Shown: piece after piece, positions 18,079 through 25,843 of the stretch
How the letters are laid out: every line of letters starts with the position of its first letter
Numbering within the stretch: the stretch's first letter is position 1
NCBI RefSeq assembly: GCF_003944705.1
Contig: NZ_RWIS01000018.1
Span: 25,659 to 89,658 of the forward strand
Direction: 5' to 3'
Source of the DNA: Hymenobacter metallilatus
GTDB lineage: Bacteria > Bacteroidota > Bacteroidia > Cytophagales > Hymenobacteraceae
Length of the DNA stretch: 64,000 nucleotides
Made by a program: the position numbers and the translations under genes
The notes under the pieces: generated by a model
What the model saw: the letters and a program-made list of their open reading frames with translations, nothing else
Database searches by the model: none
Told to the model about the DNA's origin: nothing

Positions 18079-18115
18079 CAAAAATGCCGTTAGCACGATG
18101 CAAACGGCATTTTTG
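18079..18115 (-). terminator. Terminator after accA
   Basis: CAAAAATGCCGTT and AACGGCATTTTTG form a stem. It sits downstream of accA and upstream of the MBL gene. Inverted TTAATTAAAAATTGAGAATG (18029) and TTCTCAATTTTTAATTCCC (18122) words lie on either side. Confidence 0.8.
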
Positions 18116-18133
18116 TTTTTTAATTCTCAATTT

Positions 18134-19087
18134 TTAATTCCCTTCCACCACCACACCCATGTTTGAGAACTTGTCAATGCGCTGGCTGATGCGCTCCTCG
18201 TGGGGAAGAGCCTCCAACTCATCCAGGGTTTTAAGGATAGTTTTCTTCAGGGTTTTGATCATGGCCGCCGACTCGCAGTGGGCACCGCCCAGGGGCTCTT
18301 TCACAATCCCGTCAATGAGGCCTGCCTTCAGCATATCGGTAGCCGTTAGCTTGAGGGCTTCGGCAGCCTGCTCCTTATAGTCCCAGCTGCGCCACAGGAT
18401 ACTGCTGCACGACTCGGGCGAAATAACAGAGTACCAGGTATTTTCCAGCATCAGCACCCGGTCGCCGATGGCAATGCCCAGGGCTCCACCCGAGGCCCCT
18501 TCGCCAATGATAATGCAGATAACGGGCACCTTCAGCAGGAACATTTCCTTGAGGTTGCGGGCAATGGCCTCGCCCTGCCCCCGCTCCTCCGCCTCCAGCC
18601 CCGGAAAGGCGCCGGGCGTGTCGATGAGCGTTACAATGGGCTTGCCGAATTTCTCGGCTAGCTTCATCAGGCGCAGGGCCTTGCGGTACCCCTCGGGGTT
18701 GGGCATCCCGAAGTTGCGGAACTGCCGCTGCTTGGTGTTACGCCCCTTCTGCTGCCCGATAAACATCACCGAGCGGCCGTCAATTTCGCCAAAACCGCCC
18801 ACCATGGCCTTGTCGTCGGCCACGGTTCGGTCGCCGTGCAGTTCAATAAACTTCTCGGTCATGCCCTCAATATAATCGAGGGTGTACGGCCGGTCGGGGT
18901 GGCGCGAGAGTTGCACCCGCTGCCAGCGCGTGAGGTTCTGGTAAGTTTCCTTTTTGAGGGCTTTTATTTTGGCTTCGAGGGCCGTTACCGCGTCCGATAC
19001 ATCAACCTGGCTATCGAGGGCCAGTTGTTGCATTTCGCGGAGCTTGCCTTCGAGAGCGGCAATTGGTTGTTCGAAATCGAGGAGCAT
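18134..19087 (-). CDS. accA: Acetyl-CoA carboxylase carboxyltransferase subunit alpha
   Basis: A 317-residue cytoplasmic subunit that pairs with AccD to transfer carboxyl from biotin to acetyl-CoA, giving malonyl-CoA for fatty-acid synthesis. It has the usual helical N-terminus (DFEQPIAALEGKLREMQQ) and RPYTLDYIEGM. The carboxyltransferase core shows GQQKGRNTKQRQFRNFGMPN, TLIDTPGAFPGLEAEERGQ, IGEGASGGALGIAIGDRV and VISPESCSSILWR. ATG 19087 is preferred over an upstream GTG. No accD is in the window, as is common. Confidence 0.96.
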   Translation of the reverse strand: MLLDFEQPIAALEGKLREMQQLALDSQVDVSDAVTALEAKIKALKKETYQNLTRWQRVQLSRHPDRPYTLDYIEGMTEKFIELHGDRTVADDKAMVGGFGEIDGRSVMFIGQQKGRNTKQRQFRNFGMPNPEGYRKALRLMKLAEKFGKPIVTLIDTPGAFPGLEAEERGQGEAIARNLKEMFLLKVPVICIIIGEGASGGALGIAIGDRVLMLENTWYSVISPESCSSILWRSWDYKEQAAEALKLTATDMLKAGLIDGIVKEPLGGAHCESAAMIKTLKKTILKTLDELEALPHEERISQRIDKFSNMGVVVEGN

Positions 19088-19269
19088 TGCCACGGCAGAG
19101 TGCGTCTTGGAGGTGCGAGGAGTTGGGTTGAGAAGAAAGCAAAGGTAAGCGAAGGGCCGGATACCGCGCGTAGCTTGTGTGCCGGGATTTGTTCAAAAAA
19201 TTTTCTACCTGACTGCCAGCCTGAAACAATATGAGTAGCTTCTTTTTTGATCTTTTTTTGCCCTCAAGG

Positions 19270-19300
19270 TTGCACGGTCGGTTGAAGCCTTCTACTTTTG
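19270..19300 (+). promoter_or_regulatory. Promoter of the first tRNA-Asp gene
   Basis: TTG at 19270-19272 and TACTTTTG at 19293-19300 are separated by 20 bp, matching the Bacteroidota -33/-7 arrangement. The same TTGCACG word and the same spacing precede the second tRNA-Asp gene. Confidence 0.75.
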
Positions 19301-19342
19301 CACCACTTCAACACAACGCCGCAAGCGAGTAGCGAGGTAAAC

Positions 19343-19416
19343 GGTTCGGTAGTTCAGTCGGTTAGAATGCCGCCCTGTCACGGCGGAGGTCGCGGGTTCG
19401 AGTCCCGTCCGGACCG
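19343..19416 (+). tRNA. tRNA-Asp (GTC anticodon)
   Basis: A 74-nt cloverleaf. Acceptor arms GGTTCGG and CCGGACC pair (one T-G wobble), the anticodon loop is CTGTCAC (anticodon GTC), and the T-arm is GCGGGTTCGAGTCCCGT. Discriminator G, CCA not encoded. Its 3' end (19403-19416) is the left attachment core of the integrated element. It differs from the second copy at a single D-loop base. Confidence 0.97.
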
Positions 19417-19417
19417 C
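19403..19417. other. attL core within tRNA-Asp
   Basis: TCCCGTCCGGACCGC at the tRNA 3' end is repeated exactly at 49207-49221. The sequences diverge immediately on both sides, as expected for the core of a site-specific integration. Confidence 0.88.
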
Positions 19418-19438
19418 TCTTAGGAGCAAAAACGGCCT

Positions 19439-19495
19439 AAATGGCCCAAAAACAGCCTTTGTAGCACTGCTACGAGGGCTGTTTTTGGGCCATTT
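19439..19495 (+). repeat. Long hairpin between attL and the integrase gene
   Basis: A 19-bp arm (19439-19457, AAATGGCCCAAAAACAGCC) is the exact reverse complement of 19477-19495. The loop itself contains GTAGC-ACT-GCTAC. It may terminate tRNA transcription on the element side, or provide arm sites for integrase. It contains no T-run in the usual place. Confidence 0.75.
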
Positions 19496-19534
19496 GGCAT
19501 TTACCCTGTCCCATAACTGTCCCAAGCTAAAACT

Positions 19535-20731
19535 ATGTATTCCGCCAAACTCAGAATCCGCACCGACTATGTACAGAACGATGGGCGCAGCAGTATCTTC
19601 CTTGATGTGCGCGTATCCCCAGGCCCGGAAGGACGCAAAAAGATTCCGCTGGAAATATTCTGGCCGGTGGCCCTGTTCGATGGGCACGCCGGCAAGTGCC
19701 TGCCCCAAGGTCCCCAAGACGAGCAGTGCGAGGCGAATAACCTGCTGCTGGGACAGAAATTGGGACGGGCCAACGATGTATTTGTAGAGTACCGGCTTCG
19801 CAAGCAGCCGTTGACCATCGAACGGTTCCTCTACGAATTTGAGAACCCGCTTTCCAAAACCGACTTCCTACTGTATTTCGAGCAGAAGCTGCAGGAACGG
19901 CTGCGGCTCAAAGTGATTACTCAAAGCACTTACGATGTACAGGCGCGTGCTCTGGCCCGCGTACGGGAATTTTCGGGCGGCAAGCTGGCCATACTGGCAT
20001 TCTTCTCACTGGATAGAACCTGGGCCCAGAAATTCGATACATGGCTGAAGAATACGTACGGCAACGGCCTCAACACTCGGTGGGCTCGGCATAAGGACGT
20101 AACTACCTACCTGCACCTGGCCGAGCTGGACGAGATACAGTTCGTGAATCCGTACCTCTATTTCAAGAAGAAAAGCACTGATGGCAGCTGGAAACCCCTG
20201 CGCCCGGAGTCAATTCAGAAACTGTACGCCTACTACCCTACCGCATCAGGGCCTGAACGGTGCGCGCTGCAGAAGTACCTGGTAGCCTGCGCGGCCAACC
20301 TGCGGATTTCAGACCTCAACCGGGCTTGCCGGCATAACCTGATTGGCGACGAGTTGGTGTACGTGCAACATAAAAACCGCCGATTCAACCGGATTCACCG
20401 CCTGCCGCTCACCCCCACCGCTTTGACCATCATTCAGGAGGCTCTGCGGGAGCACCCGCACCGCGAACGGATTTTCGGGGACCAGTCAGAGCAGGCCGGC
20501 AACCGCATTCTGAAACGCATTGCTCACAAGCTGGAAATACCCGAGCGAATTCACTTCCACTCCGGCCGCGAAACGTTTGGCACCGAGTTCATTGCCAACG
20601 GTGGCCAGCTGCCGGTGCTGAAAGAATTGATGGGTCATGCCAAAATATCCAGCACCATGCGCTACGTCCACGTCCGCGAGGAGCAGAAACGAGAGCAGGT
20701 CGTACTGGTAGATAAAATGTTTTCGGCGTAG
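19535..20731 (+). CDS. Tyrosine recombinase (element integrase)
   Basis: A 398-residue site-specific recombinase that would insert and excise the element at the tRNA-Asp 3' end. The N-terminal 85 residues form an arm-binding type domain (RIRTDYVQNDGRSSIFLDVRV), residues of about 105-200 a SAM-like core-binding domain, and 215-390 the catalytic domain. Catalytic residues seen: Arg in NLRISDLNR, the HxxR box HFHSGRETFG, and His/Tyr in ELMGHAKISSTMRYVHV. It lies 118 nt inside attL and points inward, the common arrangement. Intact. Confidence 0.93.
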   Translation: MYSAKLRIRTDYVQNDGRSSIFLDVRVSPGPEGRKKIPLEIFWPVALFDGHAGKCLPQGPQDEQCEANNLLLGQKLGRANDVFVEYRLRKQPLTIERFLYEFENPLSKTDFLLYFEQKLQERLRLKVITQSTYDVQARALARVREFSGGKLAILAFFSLDRTWAQKFDTWLKNTYGNGLNTRWARHKDVTTYLHLAELDEIQFVNPYLYFKKKSTDGSWKPLRPESIQKLYAYYPTASGPERCALQKYLVACAANLRISDLNRACRHNLIGDELVYVQHKNRRFNRIHRLPLTPTALTIIQEALREHPHRERIFGDQSEQAGNRILKRIAHKLEIPERIHFHSGRETFGTEFIANGGQLPVLKELMGHAKISSTMRYVHVREEQKREQVVLVDKMFSA

Positions 20732-20783
20732 CTTCCTCCCTCAATTTCACGTTTCCGCATTTCCGCGTTTCCTACACAGTCCC

Positions 20784-21344
20784 ATGAAAAAAGCGTTGTT
20801 TTCTTTACTTCTGGCTTATCCCTTCACAACATATGCTCAAGCTTTAAAAGTTGGGCGAGTTGATGATATTGATGGCAAATACGTGTTTTACTACATGAAG
20901 CCCGTGGCCGCCTATGATGTGGCATTTACTTTTACAACTCCTCCTATGCCTGCTTGTGGGATTGGTTCTGAGCGTTCAGAAGCAATGGTGAAAGCCGCTT
21001 TGATGGAGGCGGGTACTGTTCAAAAACCATTTGACGCAATTGTTGTAGGAAACGGGACTAGGGATATGGCTATCCGGTTTCGCAACAATACTCCATCTGA
21101 TAGTATGGCTCTATGCCGGCCAATGATGATAGGTAGTACAGCCGTTTTCTTTTTAGCTGAGCCCGCTTCGTCTTGGACTCCAACTGAAAAAGTAAAAACT
21201 GTATGGTGGGATGGTGTTGTAAACGGCCAGTGTCTTACTACACAGCAAATTACTAACCGAGGCATGAGGAAGTTCAAGAATCCAAAGACGATTGTAGTTG
21301 CTAATTTCTACACGTATAATGCTGTCCCTGCAAAAGAGCAATAA
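20784..21344 (+). CDS. Secreted hypothetical protein, possible cargo gene
   Basis: A 186-residue protein with a signal peptide (MKKALFSLLLAYPFTTYAQA), otherwise unrecognised. It has three to four cysteines (PACGIG, ALCRP, GQCLT) that could form disulfides. Its base composition is visibly more AT-rich than the genes around it. It is the only gene besides the integrase transcribed rightward at this end and is isolated from the late operon by a strong terminator. This fits a cargo gene expressed from the integrated state, but the function is unknown. Confidence 0.7.
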   Translation: MKKALFSLLLAYPFTTYAQALKVGRVDDIDGKYVFYYMKPVAAYDVAFTFTTPPMPACGIGSERSEAMVKAALMEAGTVQKPFDAIVVGNGTRDMAIRFRNNTPSDSMALCRPMMIGSTAVFFLAEPASSWTPTEKVKTVWWDGVVNGQCLTTQQITNRGMRKFKNPKTIVVANFYTYNAVPAKEQ

Positions 21345-21385
21345 GCAAAAAGGCCCGCCGAATTTCGGCGGGCCTTTTTGCTTAT
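21341..21385. terminator. Bidirectional terminator ending the late operon
   Basis: ATAAGCAAAAAGGCCCGCCG pairs perfectly with CGGCGGGCCTTTTTGCTTAT around AATTT. It can stop both the rightward gene 20784-21344 and the leftward late operon. Confidence 0.92.
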
Positions 21386-21418
21386 TGGAGGCGGATTTCA
21401 GTCGGGACCTCTTTCGTT

Positions 21419-21826
21419 TTACAGTCCTAGCAGCACGGCCGGGCGGCTGGGTGGGGCCTCATGCCACAAGCACGCCAACAAACTGCCTTGCCGGTACACG
21501 CTCAGGCACGTATGCCCGTCGCGGTACTGGTTCAGGCGTACCCGCAGGTAGGAGCCGGCCGGCACGGTGCCGAGAGTAATACCGTGCCGTTCCCCGTTCT
21601 GGTAGCGGTTCAGGCTGAGTAGCACTTCCCCACTGGTGGTGCGGATTCCGCGCAGTCGTAACACGTTGCGCGGGTGAGTGGCCCACCGCAGGCCGGCAAT
21701 TGTGAACCACTCGTTGCGTGGCGCATCCGGCAGCAGTACATACTCATCAATCTGTACCGGGCGGCCGAGCAGCGCCGGCAGCCGCCGGCACCAGGCCGGC
21801 AACTGCACCCCGAATAACAGTACCAT
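21419..21826 (-). CDS. Late-operon protein, last gene, unknown
   Basis: A 135-residue protein with a hydrophobic N-terminus (MVLLFGVQLPAWCRRLPALL) that could be a signal or anchor. A beta-rich body follows (TIAGLRWATHPRNVLRLRG, SYLRVRLNQYRDGHTCLSVY). It overlaps the preceding gene by one nucleotide (TAATG-type junction), showing tight translational coupling. Not recognised. As part of the late operon, a structural or assembly role is the simplest guess. Confidence 0.65.
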   Translation of the reverse strand: MVLLFGVQLPAWCRRLPALLGRPVQIDEYVLLPDAPRNEWFTIAGLRWATHPRNVLRLRGIRTTSGEVLLSLNRYQNGERHGITLGTVPAGSYLRVRLNQYRDGHTCLSVYRQGSLLACLWHEAPPSRPAVLLGL

Positions 21827-22386
21827 TAGCGTGCAACGATGGGACGTGCAGGATTCGCCCGGTTGTAGTTCTCAATGGTGGGTTGCATCCGGTTGATGTC
21901 GCCACGGTACCAATTGATTACCTGCTGCCAGGTGTTGCCCGACTGGCTGATGTCGAAGCCAATAAGTGCCTCAATATCCTCCCAATACAACCGGAACGTG
22001 TCGGACAACTGCCGGAACAGGGCCGCATCGTTTGTGTTGAACGTATTCGCCCGGGACACATCTGCATCGGTTAGGTGAGGAATATTCCACTTATCCAGCA
22101 CTACCTGAGGCGAAGTGGGTACCGATGTCGGTGGGAACGTCGGGGTGTGCGTCTGTCCGAAAATCTGCCCATAGATTTCCTGACCGGCCGTGAGCACGTT
22201 GCCGGCTGCATCCAGCAGCTGCGTGCCTTGTTGTAAATAGTTCGGCTGCTGCGCTACCTGAGGCGCGGACTGCGGAGTGGTTGGTAGGATGGGCGGCGTA
22301 GTCGGGGGCGTGGTGGGGCTGCTTTGCTTATTTTTCAGCAGCAGAAACGCACCGGCGGCGAGGGCGGCAAGGGCAAGAGGATTCAT
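21826..22386 (-). CDS. Late-operon membrane-anchored protein
   Basis: A 186-residue protein with one N-terminal membrane helix (NPLALAALAAGAFLLLK). A Pro/Thr-rich linker (about 23-45) and a helical C-terminal domain (about 85-175, rich in Trp, Asp and Asn) follow. It shares the design of many neighbours, a short N-terminal helix ending in a Leu run, then a linker and a soluble domain. Probably a virion membrane protein, inferred from context only. Confidence 0.65.
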   Translation of the reverse strand: MNPLALAALAAGAFLLLKNKQSSPTTPPTTPPILPTTPQSAPQVAQQPNYLQQGTQLLDAAGNVLTAGQEIYGQIFGQTHTPTFPPTSVPTSPQVVLDKWNIPHLTDADVSRANTFNTNDAALFRQLSDTFRLYWEDIEALIGFDISQSGNTWQQVINWYRGDINRMQPTIENYNRANPARPIVAR

Positions 22387-22425
22387 GGTGAGGTTGGGGT
22401 AGAAATTAACTTATAAGTGAAGTTT

Positions 22426-23154
22426 TCATGTGGTGAGGCGCTGCTCGTTCACATCGTAGCGCAGTTCGTCGGCCGGCCCGGTGGCGTAGCGGTTCTTCTC
22501 GAAGTGCGCAATGCCGGGCAAATCCACCTGGCACACGGCCGAAGCATCGTACTCGGAGCTGCTGCCGCCCCGGGCGGTGCCAGCCGTGGTACTCTGGAAA
22601 ATGACCAGGAACACGGTGCGCGGGTAGGCTTTGCGCAGGGCGTCAAAGTCGGTGGGAGACGTGCCCGGTATCTTGCTCCAGGAGTCGATGGCCACCACGT
22701 CGAAGTGTTCCGCTGCCTGCCGGATAGTAGCTAGGCCCTGCGGTACTTCCGACGCTATTTTGATGCGGACCCGGTTGGCCGGCGCGATGTAGGCCGCCGT
22801 ATTTTTCGCTACTACCGTGCTGTTTTTGTCGATTTCCAGTGAGAATGAAGCCACGGATAGGCCGACACTGGCAAACAGATTCTTCAGCTGGTAGAGCAGG
22901 CGGGTTTTGCCGGCTCCCTTATCGCCGCGCAGCACCAGGGCGTACTCGTGCCGCTCGATGACGCCCACGAACCGGCCCAGGTCCCCGGGCAGGGCCAGCG
23001 CCTCGCCGGCCGGCCGGCGCGTGTCCTTTACCCCGATGGGCGTAAACAATGCATCCAGGCTGCCCAGCCCGGCCCGTGTTGCCGGCACGGATGCCGGTGT
23101 TGTACTCGCTTTGGGTGACGTGCCAGCTGACGCCTCTACTTTCCCGCCGAACAC
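22426..23154 (-). CDS. P-loop ATPase, candidate genome-packaging ATPase
   Basis: A 242-residue RecA-like-fold NTPase. Walker A GDKGAGKT is at 77-84 and the Walker B strand FDVVAIDSW at 151-159. The first 50 residues are low-complexity and include AGLGSLDALFTPIG. The core SFSLEIDKNST...EVPQGLATIRQAAEHFDVV resembles small RecA/RadA-type ATPases. It overlaps the preceding clamp-like gene by 19 nt. Because no terminase gene is visible and this is the only ATPase in the late operon, it is the best candidate for packaging DNA into the virion. A DNA-repair type role is an alternative. Confidence 0.7.
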   Translation of the reverse strand: MFGGKVEASAGTSPKASTTPASVPATRAGLGSLDALFTPIGVKDTRRPAGEALALPGDLGRFVGVIERHEYALVLRGDKGAGKTRLLYQLKNLFASVGLSVASFSLEIDKNSTVVAKNTAAYIAPANRVRIKIASEVPQGLATIRQAAEHFDVVAIDSWSKIPGTSPTDFDALRKAYPRTVFLVIFQSTTAGTARGGSSSEYDASAVCQVDLPGIAHFEKNRYATGPADELRYDVNEQRLTT

Positions 23155-25169
23155 CCGCAGGTGTCGCCCGGGCAGCCCAAGCCAGCCAGGCCCTGCAGGC
23201 CGGATAGCTGGTGCTGGGTGATACGCACGGCTGTACCGGGCTTCCAGTCCTTGAGCAAGGCCACGGCAGCGGCCAGCGGGCCGGCGTAGTCGTCGTTGGG
23301 TACGTCGCGGCGCTGCTTTTCCATTGCTTTGAGCAGCGTGGCCACGGTCTTCGCTTCGGGTTTGGTGCCCTGCAGGTTGATAAAGCGCGAAAGCAGCGGT
23401 ACCGCCGACTGAATGACTACATGGTCAGCCACGGCCTGGGCCCGGCTCACAATCCCCTTATCAGAGAATTTCAGTTCCTCTACTTTCTCGATATCCTGGC
23501 TTACCATGGCGGCATAGGTTTTCTTCACCAAGGCGGCAATGTCGGTCAGCAACTCCGCGTGGGGGCTGGTTTTGCGCACTTTGCGGCTCACGATAGCCTT
23601 CTCGATACGGCCGTGTAATGCCTTCACACGTTTGCTGGTAACCTCGCCGTGGGTCAGTCCCAGGAACTGCCGGATCAAGGTCAGGTCCCCGTCAAAATGG
23701 CTCACCGGCTGCCGCAGGTTCTGGTTGCCGTGCTTTTTCACCGTCGTGCGTTTGATGGGCTCAGTGGGTTGTGCTGGTTTGGGAGCCTTTTTCGGGGCGG
23801 TTTTCTTCGGGGGCTTCACCCATCCAGGACTACGACGGTCACCACCCTGCTCATAGGTGCCATCCGGCTGCACGTAGTACAGTTTCTCCGCATCCATCTT
23901 GCCGGTTGTATCAGTTACCAACTCACCTTTCGTGTTGAAATACGGTAGCTGGGTAGCGGGCTGTGTCGATTTTGCCCCCTGCTTCGGCTGCTTTTTCAAC
24001 GCTCCCTGCGGGAATGGAAATACTACCTCCTTCCCCTGCTCAGGTGGAAGCTGCACCCGAATATGGAGCACCGCCCGGCTGTTTGAATAGTATTTCGAGA
24101 AACCTACGACCGTTCCCGTTTCGCCCGCGTGGATGCTCAGATAATCCGGCAGCGAAGGCTTTGCCAGCACCAACACGGTGTCGCCCACGGCAAACGGGAT
24201 GCGTTTGGCCATCTCCGCTACCTCCGCTTCTTCCTTGCGAATGGCCTGGTCATTTTTCTCCTGCTGCAGCTGCTGTTTGCGCGCCGCCTCTGCCTTCTTT
24301 TTTGCACTTGCTTCCGGTGCACTGGTGAGCGTGAGCACCGGTGTATGGGGCAACGTATCGGCCTGCTCCAAGCTGCCCCCGGTCCACGAGCCCGTGTTGG
24401 TCACCGGCATGAGCACTGCCATCCGCTGAGGCTTCTGCACGTCCCGCACCACCATTGCCCGGTTAGCTGAGGCCGACAGTTCCACGCGCAACCGGGTGGC
24501 TCCGTCCTGCAGCAGTCCCTCCAGCACTTCCAGTAGAAAGGCCGGGTTGAAGTAGTAGTAACTGGTATCAAAGCGGATTTCTGCCCGAATGTGGGCGTAG
24601 CCACTGCCAATGCGAGCCGTATCGATAAACCGATTCGCTTTTACCAAGCCATACAACTTGGCCCGCAGGGCCTCCACGTCCTGCAGCACGGCCGTATTCG
24701 GATTGTTGAGCGGAATAACATCCTGGTAATCCGGAAACCGCTCGTTCAGCCGCTTACCCGTTTTGGGGTTGAGCAGTTCGCTTTTCCGGAGCCCACTCAC
24801 CGGCAGCACCAGCAGCCGGTGCCCATCCGTGGCCACAGCTTGCTTCTGGGCCGCGTCAAAGTAGATACACTGCAGGTTGGGCCGCAACTCGTCCCGGCTG
24901 ACCACCTTACGCAGTATCTCCGTTACCGTGTTGGCTTTGAGAACGGGCGGCGTAATGGGTTGCACCCGAATGGTCCCCAGCACGTCCTGCGGGTCGAACT
25001 TGTCGGCTTTGGCGGGAATTCGTACCAAGGTCAGGTCCGACTCCAGTACAGCCGGTACCGGGGGGCGCGCTGCCGTGGTGGCGACGATACCGAGGCCGCT
25101 CCGCCTGGTGGAGCGCCGGTTGAACAGGTCCCCTTGCTGGGACGCCGAGAAAAATAGTCTGCGTGGCAT
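23136..25169 (-). CDS. Sliding-clamp-like protein with KOW-like and helical C-terminal domains
   Basis: A 677-residue protein. Residues 80-256 resemble two domains of the bacterial DNA polymerase III beta clamp: VSRDELRP (90-97), ATDGHRLL (113-120), then FNPAFLLEVLEGL and the closing strand RMAVLMPV (249-256). Residues of about 285-320 are a charged helix and 325-395 look like a KOW/SH3-type barrel (FAVGDTVLVLAKP, AGETGTVVGF). The C-terminal 230 residues are Lys-rich then helical, ending in GLQGLAGLGCPGDTCGC. A clamp-like protein inside a late operon is unusual. It may link packaging or transcription to DNA. ATG 25169 is used; the upstream ATG at 25283 would overlap the previous gene. Confidence 0.7.
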   Translation of the reverse strand: MPRRLFFSASQQGDLFNRRSTRRSGLGIVATTAARPPVPAVLESDLTLVRIPAKADKFDPQDVLGTIRVQPITPPVLKANTVTEILRKVVSRDELRPNLQCIYFDAAQKQAVATDGHRLLVLPVSGLRKSELLNPKTGKRLNERFPDYQDVIPLNNPNTAVLQDVEALRAKLYGLVKANRFIDTARIGSGYAHIRAEIRFDTSYYYFNPAFLLEVLEGLLQDGATRLRVELSASANRAMVVRDVQKPQRMAVLMPVTNTGSWTGGSLEQADTLPHTPVLTLTSAPEASAKKKAEAARKQQLQQEKNDQAIRKEEAEVAEMAKRIPFAVGDTVLVLAKPSLPDYLSIHAGETGTVVGFSKYYSNSRAVLHIRVQLPPEQGKEVVFPFPQGALKKQPKQGAKSTQPATQLPYFNTKGELVTDTTGKMDAEKLYYVQPDGTYEQGGDRRSPGWVKPPKKTAPKKAPKPAQPTEPIKRTTVKKHGNQNLRQPVSHFDGDLTLIRQFLGLTHGEVTSKRVKALHGRIEKAIVSRKVRKTSPHAELLTDIAALVKKTYAAMVSQDIEKVEELKFSDKGIVSRAQAVADHVVIQSAVPLLSRFINLQGTKPEAKTVATLLKAMEKQRRDVPNDDYAGPLAAAVALLKDWKPGTAVRITQHQLSGLQGLAGLGCPGDTCGCSAGK

Positions 25170-25243
25170 ACAAGTCTGGATAATGGCACACGGCCCCAGC
25201 CGGGGCAGGGCGTGGGGCCGTGTGAAAAAAGCAGAGGAATGAA

Positions 25244-25807
25244 TTAGGCCGAATGGAGCTTGCTGAACGTCGCTCTCGTCCACGTCGCGCTGCCGGCGTG
25301 GCGCACCTGCAGGCTGCCTTCCTTGGTGCGGGCCTCCATCACGCGCTTGTTCCCCTCCGGAGTGGCGTGGTACACGTTGAAGGTTTTGCTGGTGCGCAGA
25401 AACTGGTTGATTTCCCGCACCGTCTTAAACCGGGCTCCGGCTCCGCGCAGGGCGGTAGCCGGTTTGGGGGCGGCTGTTTTCCGGGGGGCTTTCGCCTTCA
25501 CCCCTTCCAGGCCGCTGAGGGCTTTTTTGCCTTTTTTAGCCCGATTCGTCAAGCCGGCCGCGGCCCGCACCGTGCTGGCCTTACTGGATTTGTTCATCTT
25601 GACTGCCCGGCCAGTCACGACGTAGGTCGCCCCCAAGCCCTGCAGACCATGTTTTTTCTTGTACTTCTCGACGGCTTTCTTATCCAGTTTTTTATCGTGC
25701 TTCTTGGCGGCTTTCACAGCCGCTTTGGACGGTTTTGATTTGCCCCCCAGCAGCGAGGGGGCGAGGTAGCCAACGGCTGCACCGAGGGCGAGCGAAACAG
25801 GTTCCAT
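25244..25807 (-). CDS. Late-operon basic protein with N-terminal hydrophobic segment
   Basis: A 187-residue very basic protein. It starts with a weak hydrophobic helix (PVSLALGAAVGYLAPSLLGG). A Lys-rich region follows (SKAAVKAAKKHDKKLDKKAV), then KHGLQGLGATYVV, then a C-terminal domain (about 125-187) with FNVYHATPEGNKRVMEART. The Lys-rich part could bind DNA or membrane lipid. It contains the LQGLG word that recurs across this operon. Family unknown. Confidence 0.65.
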   Translation of the reverse strand: MEPVSLALGAAVGYLAPSLLGGKSKPSKAAVKAAKKHDKKLDKKAVEKYKKKHGLQGLGATYVVTGRAVKMNKSSKASTVRAAAGLTNRAKKGKKALSGLEGVKAKAPRKTAAPKPATALRGAGARFKTVREINQFLRTSKTFNVYHATPEGNKRVMEARTKEGSLQVRHAGSATWTRATFSKLHSA

Positions 25808-25843
25808 GGGGAGGAAGTGGGGTAACGTGAGAAAAAGGGAAAA

